From Shimia aestuarii (GTDB lineage Bacteria; Pseudomonadota; Alphaproteobacteria; Rhodobacterales; Rhodobacteraceae), in the NCBI RefSeq assembly GCF_022814865.1, contig NZ_JAKVRD010000021.1:1-64000 (forward strand): a DNA stretch of 64,000 bases, read 5' to 3'. The notes under the pieces were generated by a model. That model saw nothing but the letters and a program-made list of their open reading frames with translations, ran no database searches and was not told the origin of the DNA. The stretch's first letter is position 1, and the number at the start of each line of letters is the position of its first letter. Positions 8,442-16,981 of the stretch are shown piece by piece. The translations under genes were made by a program, and so were the position numbers.

Positions 8442-10865
8442 ATGCGCACAGAAGCCCGGGCTGTCGTGATCGGCGGCGGCGTGATCGGTTGCTCGATCCT
8501 TTATCACCTGACAAAACTCGGCTGGTCGGATGTTGTCTTGCTTGAACGCGACGAGCTCACGTCGGGATCGACTTGGCACGCGGCGGCCAATATCCACGGG
8601 CTGCACGACAGCGCCAATATCAGCCGCATTCAGCACTACACCATGCGCCTCTATGACGAGCTTGAGGCCGAAACGGGCCAGTCCTGCGGCGTGTTTCGTC
8701 CCGGCTCGCTCTACCTCGCCCAGACCGAGAACCGCGAACATCAGCTGCGCCTGCAAGCGGCCAAGGCCAAACTCTATGGCATGAATTTCCACGAGATCAG
8801 CCGCGACGAGGCCGAGCGGCTGCACCCGCTGGTCAATTTCGACGGCATCCGCACCATCATGTGGGAACCCGATGGCGGCAATGTGGACCCGTCGGGCGTC
8901 ACCAACGCCTATGCCGTGGGCGCGCGCCAGCGTGGGGCAGAGATCAACCGTTTCACCCCCGTGACAGCGACCGAGCAACAGCCGGATGGAAGCTGGATCG
9001 TGAAGACGCCCAAAGGCGATATCCGCACGGACTGGGTCATCAATGCCGCTGGCCTCTGGGGGCGAGAAGTTGCGAGGCTGGCGGGAATCGAGGTGCCGCT
9101 TCAGCCGACGGAACACCAGTATTTCGTCACCGAGACCATTGCCGAGATTGCCGCGATGGATCGCCGTCTGCCGTCTGTGGCGGATCGGGACGGGGAGTAT
9201 TACCTGCGCCAAGAGGGCAAGGGGCTTCTGATAGGGGCCTATGAAAAGGATATGCGGTTCTGGGCCGAGGAGGGCACGCCGCTCGACTTTGCCCATGATC
9301 TCTTCCCCGATGACCTTGAACGCATCGAAGAAAACATGATGCGCGCGATTGACCGGGTGCCGCTCGTCGGTGAAGCGGGGATCAAGCGGGTCATCAACGG
9401 GCCGATGATCTGGTCGCCCGATAGCAACGTGATCCTTGGGCCGGTGCCGGAATTGCGCAATTACTTCATGTGCGGCGGTATCATCCCCGGCTTTTCGCAA
9501 TCGGCGGGCATGGGTCTCATGGCGGCGCAGTGGATCATCGAGGGCGAGATGCAATACGACATGTTCCCGTGGGACGTGGCGCGGTTCGGCCATTGGGCGA
9601 ACAACCCCGATTTCGTCAAAGCCAAGGTGCGCGACGTCTACGCGCATCGCTTCGCAATCCATTTCCCGAACGAGGAACGCGAGGCGGGCCGGCCGCTGCG
9701 CACCCGTCCCGCCTATGAGACCCAGAAAGAGAGGGGCGCGGTCTTTGGCTTGAACTACGGATGGGAACATCCGCTCTGGTTCTCGGACACGCAAGGCACC
9801 AAGGACACCAATGGCTTCACCCGCCAGAACTGGTGGGAACCGGTGGGCGCGGAATGCCGGATGCTGCGCGAGAAGGCGGGGATCATCGATATCTCGAACT
9901 TTGCCAAGTATCGCGTCAAGGGGCCGGGGGCCGAGGATTGGCTCAACGCGGTCTTTGCCAACACCATGCCCAAAGCCGTGGGCCGGTCCTGTCTCACCCC
10001 GCTGATCGGGGTGCGTGGCGGGATTGCGGGCGACGCCACCGTGACCCGCACCGCCGAGGACGAATTCTATGTGGTGAGCTCGGGTATGGCGGAACGCTAT
10101 CACAAGCGATTCTTCGACATGGTGCCGTTGCCGGAGGGGACGACATTTGACTGTCTGACCGAAGACATGTGCGGCTTCAACGTCGCTGGGCCAAAGTCGC
10201 GCGAGATCCTGCAACGGATGACCAATGCCTCGCTTGCGACCGAGGATTTCCCCTTCATGCGCTCGAAGTGGATCGAGATCGCGGGCGTGCGCGCCTTGGC
10301 AATCCGGGTCTCCTTTACCGGCGATCTTGGCTGGGAGCTGCATTGCGCGACCGAGGATCAGCTACGTCTCTACAGCGCGCTGCTTGAGGCGGGCGCGGAG
10401 TTCGGGGCTGGCCCGGTTGGTGGGCGTGCGCTCATGTCGCTGCGGGTCGAGAAGGGTTATGGCTCCTGGAGCCGCGAATACAGCCCTGAATATTTCCCGC
10501 AGGAAGTTGGCCTTGAGAGGCTCTGCAAAATGGAGAAAGACTTTCTTCACAAAGACGCCGTGGCCGAAACCTTGGCCAAACCCGCGCGAGAGCGGCTTGT
10601 GCTCTTGCATCTCGATGAGGGCGATGTGACCGCCTCCAACGCCGATGCGACCGGGGGCGAGCCGATCTTCAAGGATGGCGTCGGCATTGGCCGCGTCACC
10701 TCGGGCACCTATGGCTATACGGTCGGCATGTCCCTCGCGCTTGGTTTCGTGAAAGAGGGCGCACCGGGCGATGCGGTTGAAGTCATGGTGCTTGGCAAGC
10801 CGCACAAGGCGGTGATCTTGGATGAGCCGCCGTTTGATCCCAAGGGCGAACGTCTGCGCGCCTAA
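8442..10865 (+). CDS. Second dimethylglycine dehydrogenase-like flavoprotein (DAO + GcvT domains)
   Basis: Paralogue of the divergent gene, 807 residues with the same architecture. It has FAD motif VVIGGGVIGCS at about residue 8, the covalent-FAD region ELTSGSTWHAAA near 45, and the GcvT domain from about residue 440 onward. The ATG at 8442 follows AAAGGAAGG. The two proteins match closely in the first 45 residues, then differ in substrate-domain loops (ANIHGLHDSANI here, GGFHTLNGDTNM in the other), suggesting related but non-identical substrates. The two probably form one catabolic unit with the importer. Confidence 0.9.
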   Translation: MRTEARAVVIGGGVIGCSILYHLTKLGWSDVVLLERDELTSGSTWHAAANIHGLHDSANISRIQHYTMRLYDELEAETGQSCGVFRPGSLYLAQTENREHQLRLQAAKAKLYGMNFHEISRDEAERLHPLVNFDGIRTIMWEPDGGNVDPSGVTNAYAVGARQRGAEINRFTPVTATEQQPDGSWIVKTPKGDIRTDWVINAAGLWGREVARLAGIEVPLQPTEHQYFVTETIAEIAAMDRRLPSVADRDGEYYLRQEGKGLLIGAYEKDMRFWAEEGTPLDFAHDLFPDDLERIEENMMRAIDRVPLVGEAGIKRVINGPMIWSPDSNVILGPVPELRNYFMCGGIIPGFSQSAGMGLMAAQWIIEGEMQYDMFPWDVARFGHWANNPDFVKAKVRDVYAHRFAIHFPNEEREAGRPLRTRPAYETQKERGAVFGLNYGWEHPLWFSDTQGTKDTNGFTRQNWWEPVGAECRMLREKAGIIDISNFAKYRVKGPGAEDWLNAVFANTMPKAVGRSCLTPLIGVRGGIAGDATVTRTAEDEFYVVSSGMAERYHKRFFDMVPLPEGTTFDCLTEDMCGFNVAGPKSREILQRMTNASLATEDFPFMRSKWIEIAGVRALAIRVSFTGDLGWELHCATEDQLRLYSALLEAGAEFGAGPVGGRALMSLRVEKGYGSWSREYSPEYFPQEVGLERLCKMEKDFLHKDAVAETLAKPARERLVLLHLDEGDVTASNADATGGEPIFKDGVGIGRVTSGTYGYTVGMSLALGFVKEGAPGDAVEVMVLGKPHKAVILDEPPFDPKGERLRA

Positions 10866-10883
10866 GTGCTGGTATCAGGTTGA

Positions 10884-10998
10884 GCGCGCCCAAGGGCGCG
10901 CGCAGGTCTTGCAGGCCCTTCGGGGCCTGCGATGGTCGCAACGTCCTGACCCTGCAAAGCAGGCTCAGACAACGCGACCTGGCGAGGCGCTGCCTCGC
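10884..10998. terminator. Cluster of three strong hairpins between convergent genes
   Basis: Three hairpins lie in tandem. 10884-10901 pairs GCGCGCCC with GGGCGCGC, 10911-10930 pairs GCAGGCCC with GGGCCTGC around a TTCG tetraloop, and 10982-10998 pairs GCGAGGC with GCCTCGC. They sit between the ends of the flavoprotein gene and fur. No T-run follows, so factor-independent termination is not certain. The repeated GGAGTATTT...AAGAAGAAG element follows at about 11001-11030. Confidence 0.55.
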
Positions 10999-11027
10999 GC
11001 TCCGGAGTATTTACACAAAGAAGAAGA

Positions 11028-11444
11028 TCAGGGGCGCGGCTTGCGCGGTACGCCATAAAGTTCGAGCCGGTGGCCTTTGAGATCATAGCCGAGCTTCTCG
11101 GCGATCTTTTCCTGAAGCGCCTCGATCTCGGGGTCGCAGAATTCGATAACCTTGCCGGTGGTGAGGTCGATCAGGTGGTCATGATGGGCGCGCTCGGCGT
11201 CTTCATAGCGCGCACGCCCGTCTCCGAACTCGAGCTTTTCAAGGATGCCTTCCTCCTCGAAAAGCTTCACCGTGCGATAGACCGTGGCGAGAGAGATCCC
11301 CGCATCACGCGCCGATGCGCGGGCATAGAGCTCTTCCACGTCCGGGTGGTCCTTGCTTTCTTGCAGGACCGTGGCGATCACCCGACGCTGTTCTGTCATG
11401 CGCAAGCCCTGAGCTTCGCAGCGGGAGATGATCGTGTCAGGCAT
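11028..11444 (-). CDS. fur: Fur-family transcriptional regulator
   Basis: Metal-responsive repressor of 138 residues, the normal Fur length. The winged helix is at about 10-85, with recognition region SLATVYRTVKLFEEEG. The metal-site block AERAHHDHLID and the downstream EFCDPEIE follow. The start is ATG 11444 (MPDTIISRCEAQGL); the longer open frame upstream lacks family similarity. In many Rhodobacteraceae the closest Fur homologue senses manganese (Mur), so the metal cannot be decided from sequence. Confidence 0.88.
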   Translation of the reverse strand: MPDTIISRCEAQGLRMTEQRRVIATVLQESKDHPDVEELYARASARDAGISLATVYRTVKLFEEEGILEKLEFGDGRARYEDAERAHHDHLIDLTTGKVIEFCDPEIEALQEKIAEKLGYDLKGHRLELYGVPRKPRP

Positions 11445-11764
11445 GGGCGGATCCCGGGGCGGTTGGTCTTTGCGTTTGATTTCTAGCGTCCCACGCCGGG
11501 GCGTGCCAGCCTTTTTCACGCTTGACAGCTGCGCGTCCAAGCCCCATGTGAGGCAGCAAGACGCCTTCTGCCGCGTGAGCAGCCGTCGGGCCATAGGCCG
11601 CGACCAAAGGCGAAATCCATCCGATCCCAATATCACGCGTGGGGCGAGGGCGGGACGCGTTGTGCCATGCGGGTGCAAGGGCGGCTCCTGTCCATCCACC
11701 GAAAACACCCCCTTACCGGGGGCATGGGCGTATCGCGCGTGCGATGCGCCGGAAAGCTGAACCT
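11445..11764. other. Divergent intergenic region of fur and the helicase gene
   Basis: This 320-bp stretch has no credible gene. It must contain both promoters. A TTGACA box is visible at about 11523, but no matching -10 is obvious. A CCCCC/GGGGG mini-hairpin lies near 11708-11722. Confidence 0.4.
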
Positions 11765-13138
11765 ATGACCGAATTTACCGATCTTGGCCTGCCCAAGACC
11801 CTGATCTCGCGCCTTGAGAAGGCCGGGATTTCCGCGCCGACGCCGATTCAGGCGCGCGCAATCCCTCATGCGCTTGAAGGGCGCGACGTGATGGGCCTCG
11901 CCCAGACTGGCACCGGAAAGACCTTTGCCTTTGGGCTGCCGCTCGTCGCGCGCCTCCTGTCCTATGGCCGCAAGCCCGAGCCGAAGACCGCGCGCGGGCT
12001 GATCCTCGCACCGACCCGTGAATTGGCCAACCAGATCCGTGATAGCCTCATGGTCCTCGTTGAAGGCACGCCGATGAAAGTTGGCCTCGTGGTGGGCGGC
12101 GTCTCGATCAACCCGCAGATTTCCCGCGTGGCAAAAGGCACCGATATCATCGTCGCGACGCCGGGCCGCCTCATCGACCTGATGGAGCGCGATGCTCTGG
12201 ACCTGTCGGCGACGGATTTCCTTGTCCTGGACGAGGCGGACCAGATGCTCGACCTCGGCTTCATCCATGCGCTGCGCAAGATCTCCGAATGGCTTCCCAA
12301 AAAGCGTCAGACCATGCTGTTCTCGGCCACCATGCCGAAACAGATGGCAGAGATCGCAGGCACCTATCTCGACAACCCCGAGCGGGTGCAGGTCGCCCCT
12401 CCGGGCAAGACCGCCGACAAGGTCACGCAAGGTATTCACTATATCGCCAAGGCCGAGAAAACCGGCCTTCTGATCGAGTTGCTCGACGGACATCGCGACG
12501 AGGCTGCAATTGTGTTTGCGCGCACGAAACACGGTTCCGACCGGCTCATGAAGGCGCTGGTCAAGGCAGGCTACGCGGCGGCGGCGGTGCATGGCAACAA
12601 ATCGCAAGGCCAGCGTGAACGCGCGATCAAGGCGTTCCGCGAGGGCGAGACGATGGTGCTTGTCGCGACCGATGTGGCCGCGCGCGGCCTCGATATTCCG
12701 CAGGTGCGCCATGTCTATAACTACGATCTGCCGAATGTGCCGGAGAACTATGTGCACCGGATCGGCCGCACCGCGCGCGCCGGGATGGATGGGGCCGCCG
12801 TGGCCTTCTGTGCACCGGACGAAATCGACGAGTTGAAGGCGATTCAGAAGGTTCTGAAGATGTCGATCCCGGTTCTGTCGGGGCGGCCTTGGATGGGCCT
12901 TGAGGAAAAGCCCGGTCAGAAACAGGGCCAGAAGCAGGGCCGGAAACAAGGCCAGCGTCAGGCGCAGGGCCAGAAGCAAGGCCAGAACGCGGATGGGCCC
13001 AAGCCCAAAAGCAAAGGGCCGCGCCGCGTCTGGAATGGCGGCGGCAAGCCCGGTGGCAGCAAACCCGGCGGGGGCGGTGGTCGTCGTCGCGGTGGTGGTG
13101 GCGGTGCAGGGCGTGGACGCGGCAAGAGCGCCGCGTAA
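11765..13138 (+). CDS. DEAD-box ATP-dependent RNA helicase, RhlE-like
   Basis: RNA-unwinding ATPase of 457 residues. All core motifs are visible: Q motif (APTPIQARAIP), I (AQTGTGKT), Ia (PTRELA), Ib (TPGR), II (DEAD), III (SAT), IV (IVFARTK), V (ATDVAARGLDIP) and VI (HRIGRTARAG). The C-terminus beyond about residue 380 is low complexity, first GQKQG-type repeats rich in Gln, Lys and Gly, then poly-Gly/Arg. This is a basic tail probably used for RNA binding. The start ATG 11765 gives the standard MTEFTDLGL N-terminus. Confidence 0.92.
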   Translation: MTEFTDLGLPKTLISRLEKAGISAPTPIQARAIPHALEGRDVMGLAQTGTGKTFAFGLPLVARLLSYGRKPEPKTARGLILAPTRELANQIRDSLMVLVEGTPMKVGLVVGGVSINPQISRVAKGTDIIVATPGRLIDLMERDALDLSATDFLVLDEADQMLDLGFIHALRKISEWLPKKRQTMLFSATMPKQMAEIAGTYLDNPERVQVAPPGKTADKVTQGIHYIAKAEKTGLLIELLDGHRDEAAIVFARTKHGSDRLMKALVKAGYAAAAVHGNKSQGQRERAIKAFREGETMVLVATDVAARGLDIPQVRHVYNYDLPNVPENYVHRIGRTARAGMDGAAVAFCAPDEIDELKAIQKVLKMSIPVLSGRPWMGLEEKPGQKQGQKQGRKQGQRQAQGQKQGQNADGPKPKSKGPRRVWNGGGKPGGSKPGGGGGRRRGGGGGAGRGRGKSAA

Positions 13139-13141
13139 GCC

Positions 13142-13984
13142 TCAGAGGATCAGCTGGCCCTGCATCACCTTGCAGGCGCCCCCGCTGATCGTCACCGAAC
13201 GGCCCAGCGTTGTGACCCCGATCACCGAGGGGCGGCCCATGTCGTCGCCCTGATGAATGCGCAGGGTCATGTCCTGGCCCTCGCGTTCCGCCAAAAGCGC
13301 GCCGAGCGTGGCGCAGGCGCTTCCCGTTGCCGGGTCTTCGGGGATGTTGTCGAGCGGCGCGAACATGCGGGCGTGGACGATATCGCCTTCGCGCACATAG
13401 GCGAACTGTGCGAAATCAAGGCCGGATGGATAGGCGGCGTTGCCTTCGCGAAACGCTCCAATATCCGTATCAAGCGCGGCCAACGTGTCGCGGCAATCGA
13501 GTTCCGTGATCGTAAACGCAAGACCGAGCGACGCCATGACAGGCGGATGTGTCTCGGTCAGGATCGCGTCCTGTGCACAGCCAAGGGCACGGGCAATAAG
13601 GTCCGGCTTTGGATGCGCGATGGTTTCAAGTGGTGCTTCTGTGGTGAACCGCGCGCCATCTGTCGTTGCGTGACAGGCAATCGGCCCGATCCCAAGCTCA
13701 AGAACCATCTCCGGCCCATGTCCCATATTGGCAAGGGCGACCGCCGTGCCAATCGTCGGATGGCCCGCAAAAGGAACCTCCATGGTCGGCGTGAAGATCC
13801 GGACACGCGCGGTATGGGCTGGGTCTTCGGGCGGATAGACAAAGGTCACCTCGGAGAAATTGAACTCCTGTGTGATCTTCTGAAGCGCGTCTTCCGGCAA
13901 AGTGCTTGCCTCGGGAAACACCGCGAGCTGATTGCCGCCAAAGGGTGTTTCGGTAAAGACGTCATAGACGAGATAATCGTGCAT
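13142..13984 (-). CDS. PhzF-family isomerase/epimerase
   Basis: Soluble protein of 280 residues. It has the catalytic-Glu motif NFSEVTFV near residue 46, GHPTIGTA near residue 75 and the late glycine-rich [13 protein letters not shown]. Characterised members isomerise trans-2,3-dihydro-3-hydroxyanthranilate, but most bacterial PhzF proteins have unknown substrates. Nothing nearby suggests phenazine synthesis. The ATG at 13984 overlaps the antiporter stop by one base (TGATG), so the two genes are coupled. Confidence 0.88.
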   Translation of the reverse strand: MHDYLVYDVFTETPFGGNQLAVFPEASTLPEDALQKITQEFNFSEVTFVYPPEDPAHTARVRIFTPTMEVPFAGHPTIGTAVALANMGHGPEMVLELGIGPIACHATTDGARFTTEAPLETIAHPKPDLIARALGCAQDAILTETHPPVMASLGLAFTITELDCRDTLAALDTDIGAFREGNAAYPSGLDFAQFAYVREGDIVHARMFAPLDNIPEDPATGSACATLGALLAEREGQDMTLRIHQGDDMGRPSVIGVTTLGRSVTISGGACKVMQGQLIL

Positions 13985-15246
13985 CACATCAACTCCGGGG
14001 CGCGTCCGACGCGCTTGGCAAGGGGGGCAACGGTCAGTCCCTGAACAATGATCGAGAACACCACCACGATGTAGGTCGCGGTGAGGATAAGGGGCTTCCA
14101 TTCGCTGTCGGGAAGCGACAGGGCAAGGGCCACGGAAATCCCGCCCTTGAGGCCGCCCCATGTCATGATCGGCACAACGCCTTGGCTAAAGTCGCGGAAG
14201 GGTTTGAGGGTCAACACCGGAACCGCGACGGCAGCAAGCCGCGCGACGAGGGCAAGGCCAATGGCAAGCACGCCGGCCACGAGGTAGGAGGCATCAAAGG
14301 CCACGGCAAAGACCTCCAGACCAATAAGCAGGAAGAGGACCGCGTTCAGGATTTCGTCGATGAGTTTCCAAAATGCATCAACATATTCCCGTGTTTGCGC
14401 GCTCATGCCATGGGTCGCGCCGATATCGCCTATGAGAAGCCCGGCGCAGACCGCCATGATTGGCGCCGAGACATGGAGCGCCACGGCAAGCTCATAGCCG
14501 CCAAAGGCAAGCCCAAGGGTTAGCAGAACCTCAAGCGAATAATCGTCGATGAGACGCATCACGCGGAAGGTCAGCCAACCAAGGACGATCCCAAGCACCG
14601 CGCCACCAAGGGCTTCTTGCGCGAACAGGATCGCGGCACCTTCAAGAGCGTCATGCTCACCGCCGTGATCGCCATGGCCCATGCCGGAGAAGGCGAGGCC
14701 CGAAATCACGAGAAACACCACATAGCCCACACCATCGTTGAACAGGCTCTCGCCGGCGATCTTTGTTTCCAGAGACTTACGTAGCTCAGCCTCACGCAAC
14801 ACGCCAAGTACGGCAACCGGATCGGTCGGTGAAATAAGCGCCCCGAACGTGAGCGCGACGAGAAGCGGCATGCCGGTGATCCAGCTGAATCCAAAGCCGA
14901 CGATTGCGGTCGAGAGGCCAACACCCAGCGTGGCCATGAGGGCAACAGGGACCCACTGCGCGCGCAGGTCCGAGAGCTTCACATGCAGCGCCCCGGCAAA
15001 GAGCAGGAGGCCGAGCATCCCCTCCAAGAGCGCCTCGGAAAAGTCGATACCAAGGATCACCGCGCGCATGTTGTCGGCAATACCAAGCGATGGCGCCGCA
15101 AGGTCCACACCGAGAAGCGCGAAACTCGCCAGAAGGGCGACGACAAGGATCCCGATGGCAGCCGGAAGTCGCAGGAACAGGTAATTGACCGCGCCGAACG
15201 CCCCGGCGAGGACGATCAGGAGCGAGGTGATCTGAAGAAAACTCAT
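13984..15246 (-). CDS. Na+/H+ antiporter, CPA1/NhaP family
   Basis: Inner-membrane cation:proton antiporter of 420 residues with about 12 hydrophobic segments. CPA1 hallmarks are visible: FGALISPTDPVAVLG near residue 137 and GESLFNDGVGYVVF near residue 166 with the ND ion-binding pair. It probably expels sodium or balances pH, which fits a marine lifestyle. It is first of a two-gene unit with the PhzF protein. Confidence 0.9.
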   Translation of the reverse strand: MSFLQITSLLIVLAGAFGAVNYLFLRLPAAIGILVVALLASFALLGVDLAAPSLGIADNMRAVILGIDFSEALLEGMLGLLLFAGALHVKLSDLRAQWVPVALMATLGVGLSTAIVGFGFSWITGMPLLVALTFGALISPTDPVAVLGVLREAELRKSLETKIAGESLFNDGVGYVVFLVISGLAFSGMGHGDHGGEHDALEGAAILFAQEALGGAVLGIVLGWLTFRVMRLIDDYSLEVLLTLGLAFGGYELAVALHVSAPIMAVCAGLLIGDIGATHGMSAQTREYVDAFWKLIDEILNAVLFLLIGLEVFAVAFDASYLVAGVLAIGLALVARLAAVAVPVLTLKPFRDFSQGVVPIMTWGGLKGGISVALALSLPDSEWKPLILTATYIVVVFSIIVQGLTVAPLAKRVGRAPELM

Positions 15247-15303
15247 ATCGGGAACGCCTTTGAAAAACCGCCCCTCCCGCTTACCACGCGCCGCTCGGGA
15301 CGC

Positions 15304-16005
15304 TCAAGCGTGGCGTGGCGCGATGTCGGCCCAGACCGGCAGGTGATCCGAGGCCATCGCCGCAGGCCGCTTGCGATAGGCGCCATGTCCAACCGCCGTA
15401 AGCTCCGGACTGAGGGCAAACCGATCCAGTGCCGCGATGGGACGCGGGGCAGGGAAGCTATGCGCCGCCGGTTCGAGGAATTTGAGCTGAGGCAGGGCGG
15501 CATCAAGCGCTGAGGTCGCACCCCATTCATTCAGATCCCCGGCAAGCACCGTTGGCCACGCCCCACGCGTGCGCAATGCCCGCGAAATCGCCCCAAGCTG
15601 CATCAACCGATAGCGCCGGAGCAGCCCGAGATGCGAGCCGACGATCCGCAGCGGCCCGATCGGCGTCTTGAGATCGGCAAGGATCGCACCACGCGGCTCC
15701 AGCCCCGGTAGGTCGATATGCGCCGTGTCCACAACCTCGACCTCGCCGCGCACCAGCATCGCATTGCCATGCCAGCCAAGCGATCCACCGGGCTGACCGA
15801 AGGGCAGCACCCGCCAACCATGTGCAGCAACCATCTCATCGGGCAGCGCGGCAGGTCGGGGCGGCAACCGCTTGTCGGCCTCCTGCAGCACCACGATCTC
15901 GGCCCCAAGCGCATCGATGATCCCAAGCGCGCGATCCGGGCGCCGCCGCATGTCGAGCCCGACGCATTTCTGAAGGTTGTATGAGGCGATCCGAAGGGTG
16001 GTCAT
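15304..16005 (-). CDS. Endonuclease/exonuclease/phosphatase (EEP) family hydrolase
   Basis: Metal-dependent phosphoesterase of 233 residues. EEP motifs appear in order: ASYNLQKCVG (8-17), LQEADKR, GSHLGLLRRYR, AGDLNEWG and the C-terminal SDHLPVWAD. No signal peptide is seen. The substrate could be nucleic acid, an inositol phosphate or a lipid headgroup; the sequence does not decide. It is divergent from the DMT transporter gene. Confidence 0.87.
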   Translation of the reverse strand: MTTLRIASYNLQKCVGLDMRRRPDRALGIIDALGAEIVVLQEADKRLPPRPAALPDEMVAAHGWRVLPFGQPGGSLGWHGNAMLVRGEVEVVDTAHIDLPGLEPRGAILADLKTPIGPLRIVGSHLGLLRRYRLMQLGAISRALRTRGAWPTVLAGDLNEWGATSALDAALPQLKFLEPAAHSFPAPRPIAALDRFALSPELTAVGHGAYRKRPAAMASDHLPVWADIAPRHA

Positions 16006-16103
16006 GGCTTTTCATGCCACGCCGCGCCGACAGAGACCAGACGCCGGGAAAAAGACGCGCGGTTTCGCTTGACTTAGTGGTCAAATTTAGAGCGACTGCG
16101 CGC

Positions 16104-16979
16104 ATGGAGCGCAAATCACATATCGACACGTTCGGCGCGATCTCCCTGTTCAGCTTTGCCATCATCCTGTCTTTCAATCAGGTGGTCATCAAGGTGACGA
16201 ACGGAGGGTTCGGCCCGATCTTTGCCGCCGGGATACGGTCCCTGATCGGGCTGACCTGTATCGTTCTCTGGATCACCCTGAGGCGTAAACCGCTGCGCCT
16301 TTCGCGCGATCTGGTACAGTCGGGTCTTCTGGTCGGTGGATTTTTTACGTTTGAATTCATATGCCTGTTCCTCGCTCTTGATCTTACGACCGTCGCGCGC
16401 GCAAGCGTGATCTTCTATTCCATGCCGGTCTGGCTCGCCCTTGTCGGGCATTTCGTGCTACCCGGCGAAAGCCTGACGCCGACGCGGCTTGTGGGGTTGT
16501 GTCTCGCCATGGCAGGTGTGGCTGTGGCGCTCGCGGATCGCAATGGCGGGCAAGCCTCGCTCCTCGGTGATCTCCTGGCGCTCGGCGCAGCGCTTGGCTG
16601 GGGCGGGATCGTGTTGACCGTGCGCCTGACACCGCTCGCGCAGGAGAGACCCGAGACCCAGCTTTTCTGGCAACTCTTGGTCTCTGCCGTGATGCTTCTC
16701 GCCGTCGCGCCCCTCTTTGGTCCGCTCCTGCGCGAGGTCGAACCTTTGCATGTGGCGGGCCTGCTGTTCCAAGGCATAGGAGTCGTCGCCATCGCCTTCC
16801 TGATCTGGTTTTGGCTGATGTCGATCTATCCGGCTTCGGGCGTTGCCTCGTTTAGCTTCCTGTCGCCGGTTTTCAGCGTGCTGCTCGGCTGGCTCCTGCT
16901 CGGAGAACGCGTTGGCCCGTCGATCTGGATCGCGCTTGGCCTTGTGGCGCTTGGTCTCGTCTTCATCAACCGTCGCTAG
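16104..16979 (+). CDS. EamA/DMT-family transporter
   Basis: Drug/metabolite-type exporter of 291 residues with ten predicted membrane segments in two EamA repeats. The first begins at FGAISLFSFAIILSFNQ, and the second includes LGAALGWGGIVLTV and closes with FLSPVFSVLLGWLLLGE. The ATG at 16104 is used, since the longer upstream frame is hydrophilic and overlaps the EEP promoter. The transported compound is unknown. Confidence 0.87.
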   Translation: MERKSHIDTFGAISLFSFAIILSFNQVVIKVTNGGFGPIFAAGIRSLIGLTCIVLWITLRRKPLRLSRDLVQSGLLVGGFFTFEFICLFLALDLTTVARASVIFYSMPVWLALVGHFVLPGESLTPTRLVGLCLAMAGVAVALADRNGGQASLLGDLLALGAALGWGGIVLTVRLTPLAQERPETQLFWQLLVSAVMLLAVAPLFGPLLREVEPLHVAGLLFQGIGVVAIAFLIWFWLMSIYPASGVASFSFLSPVFSVLLGWLLLGERVGPSIWIALGLVALGLVFINRR

Positions 16980-16981
16980 CC

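Noticed and set aside
5778-10343. One open minus-strand frame of about 1500 codons across both flavoprotein genes
   Set aside because: Only 5778-8195 encodes the flavoprotein. The rest is antisense to the well-supported plus-strand paralogue, a common effect in GC-rich DNA.
11633-12979. 448-codon minus-strand frame
   Set aside because: Antisense to the DEAD-box helicase, which shows all helicase motifs.
12900-13000. Short repeats resembling a repeat array
   Set aside because: The periodicity is codon-based (Gly-Gln-Lys units) within the helicase tail, not a CRISPR or DNA-level tandem array.
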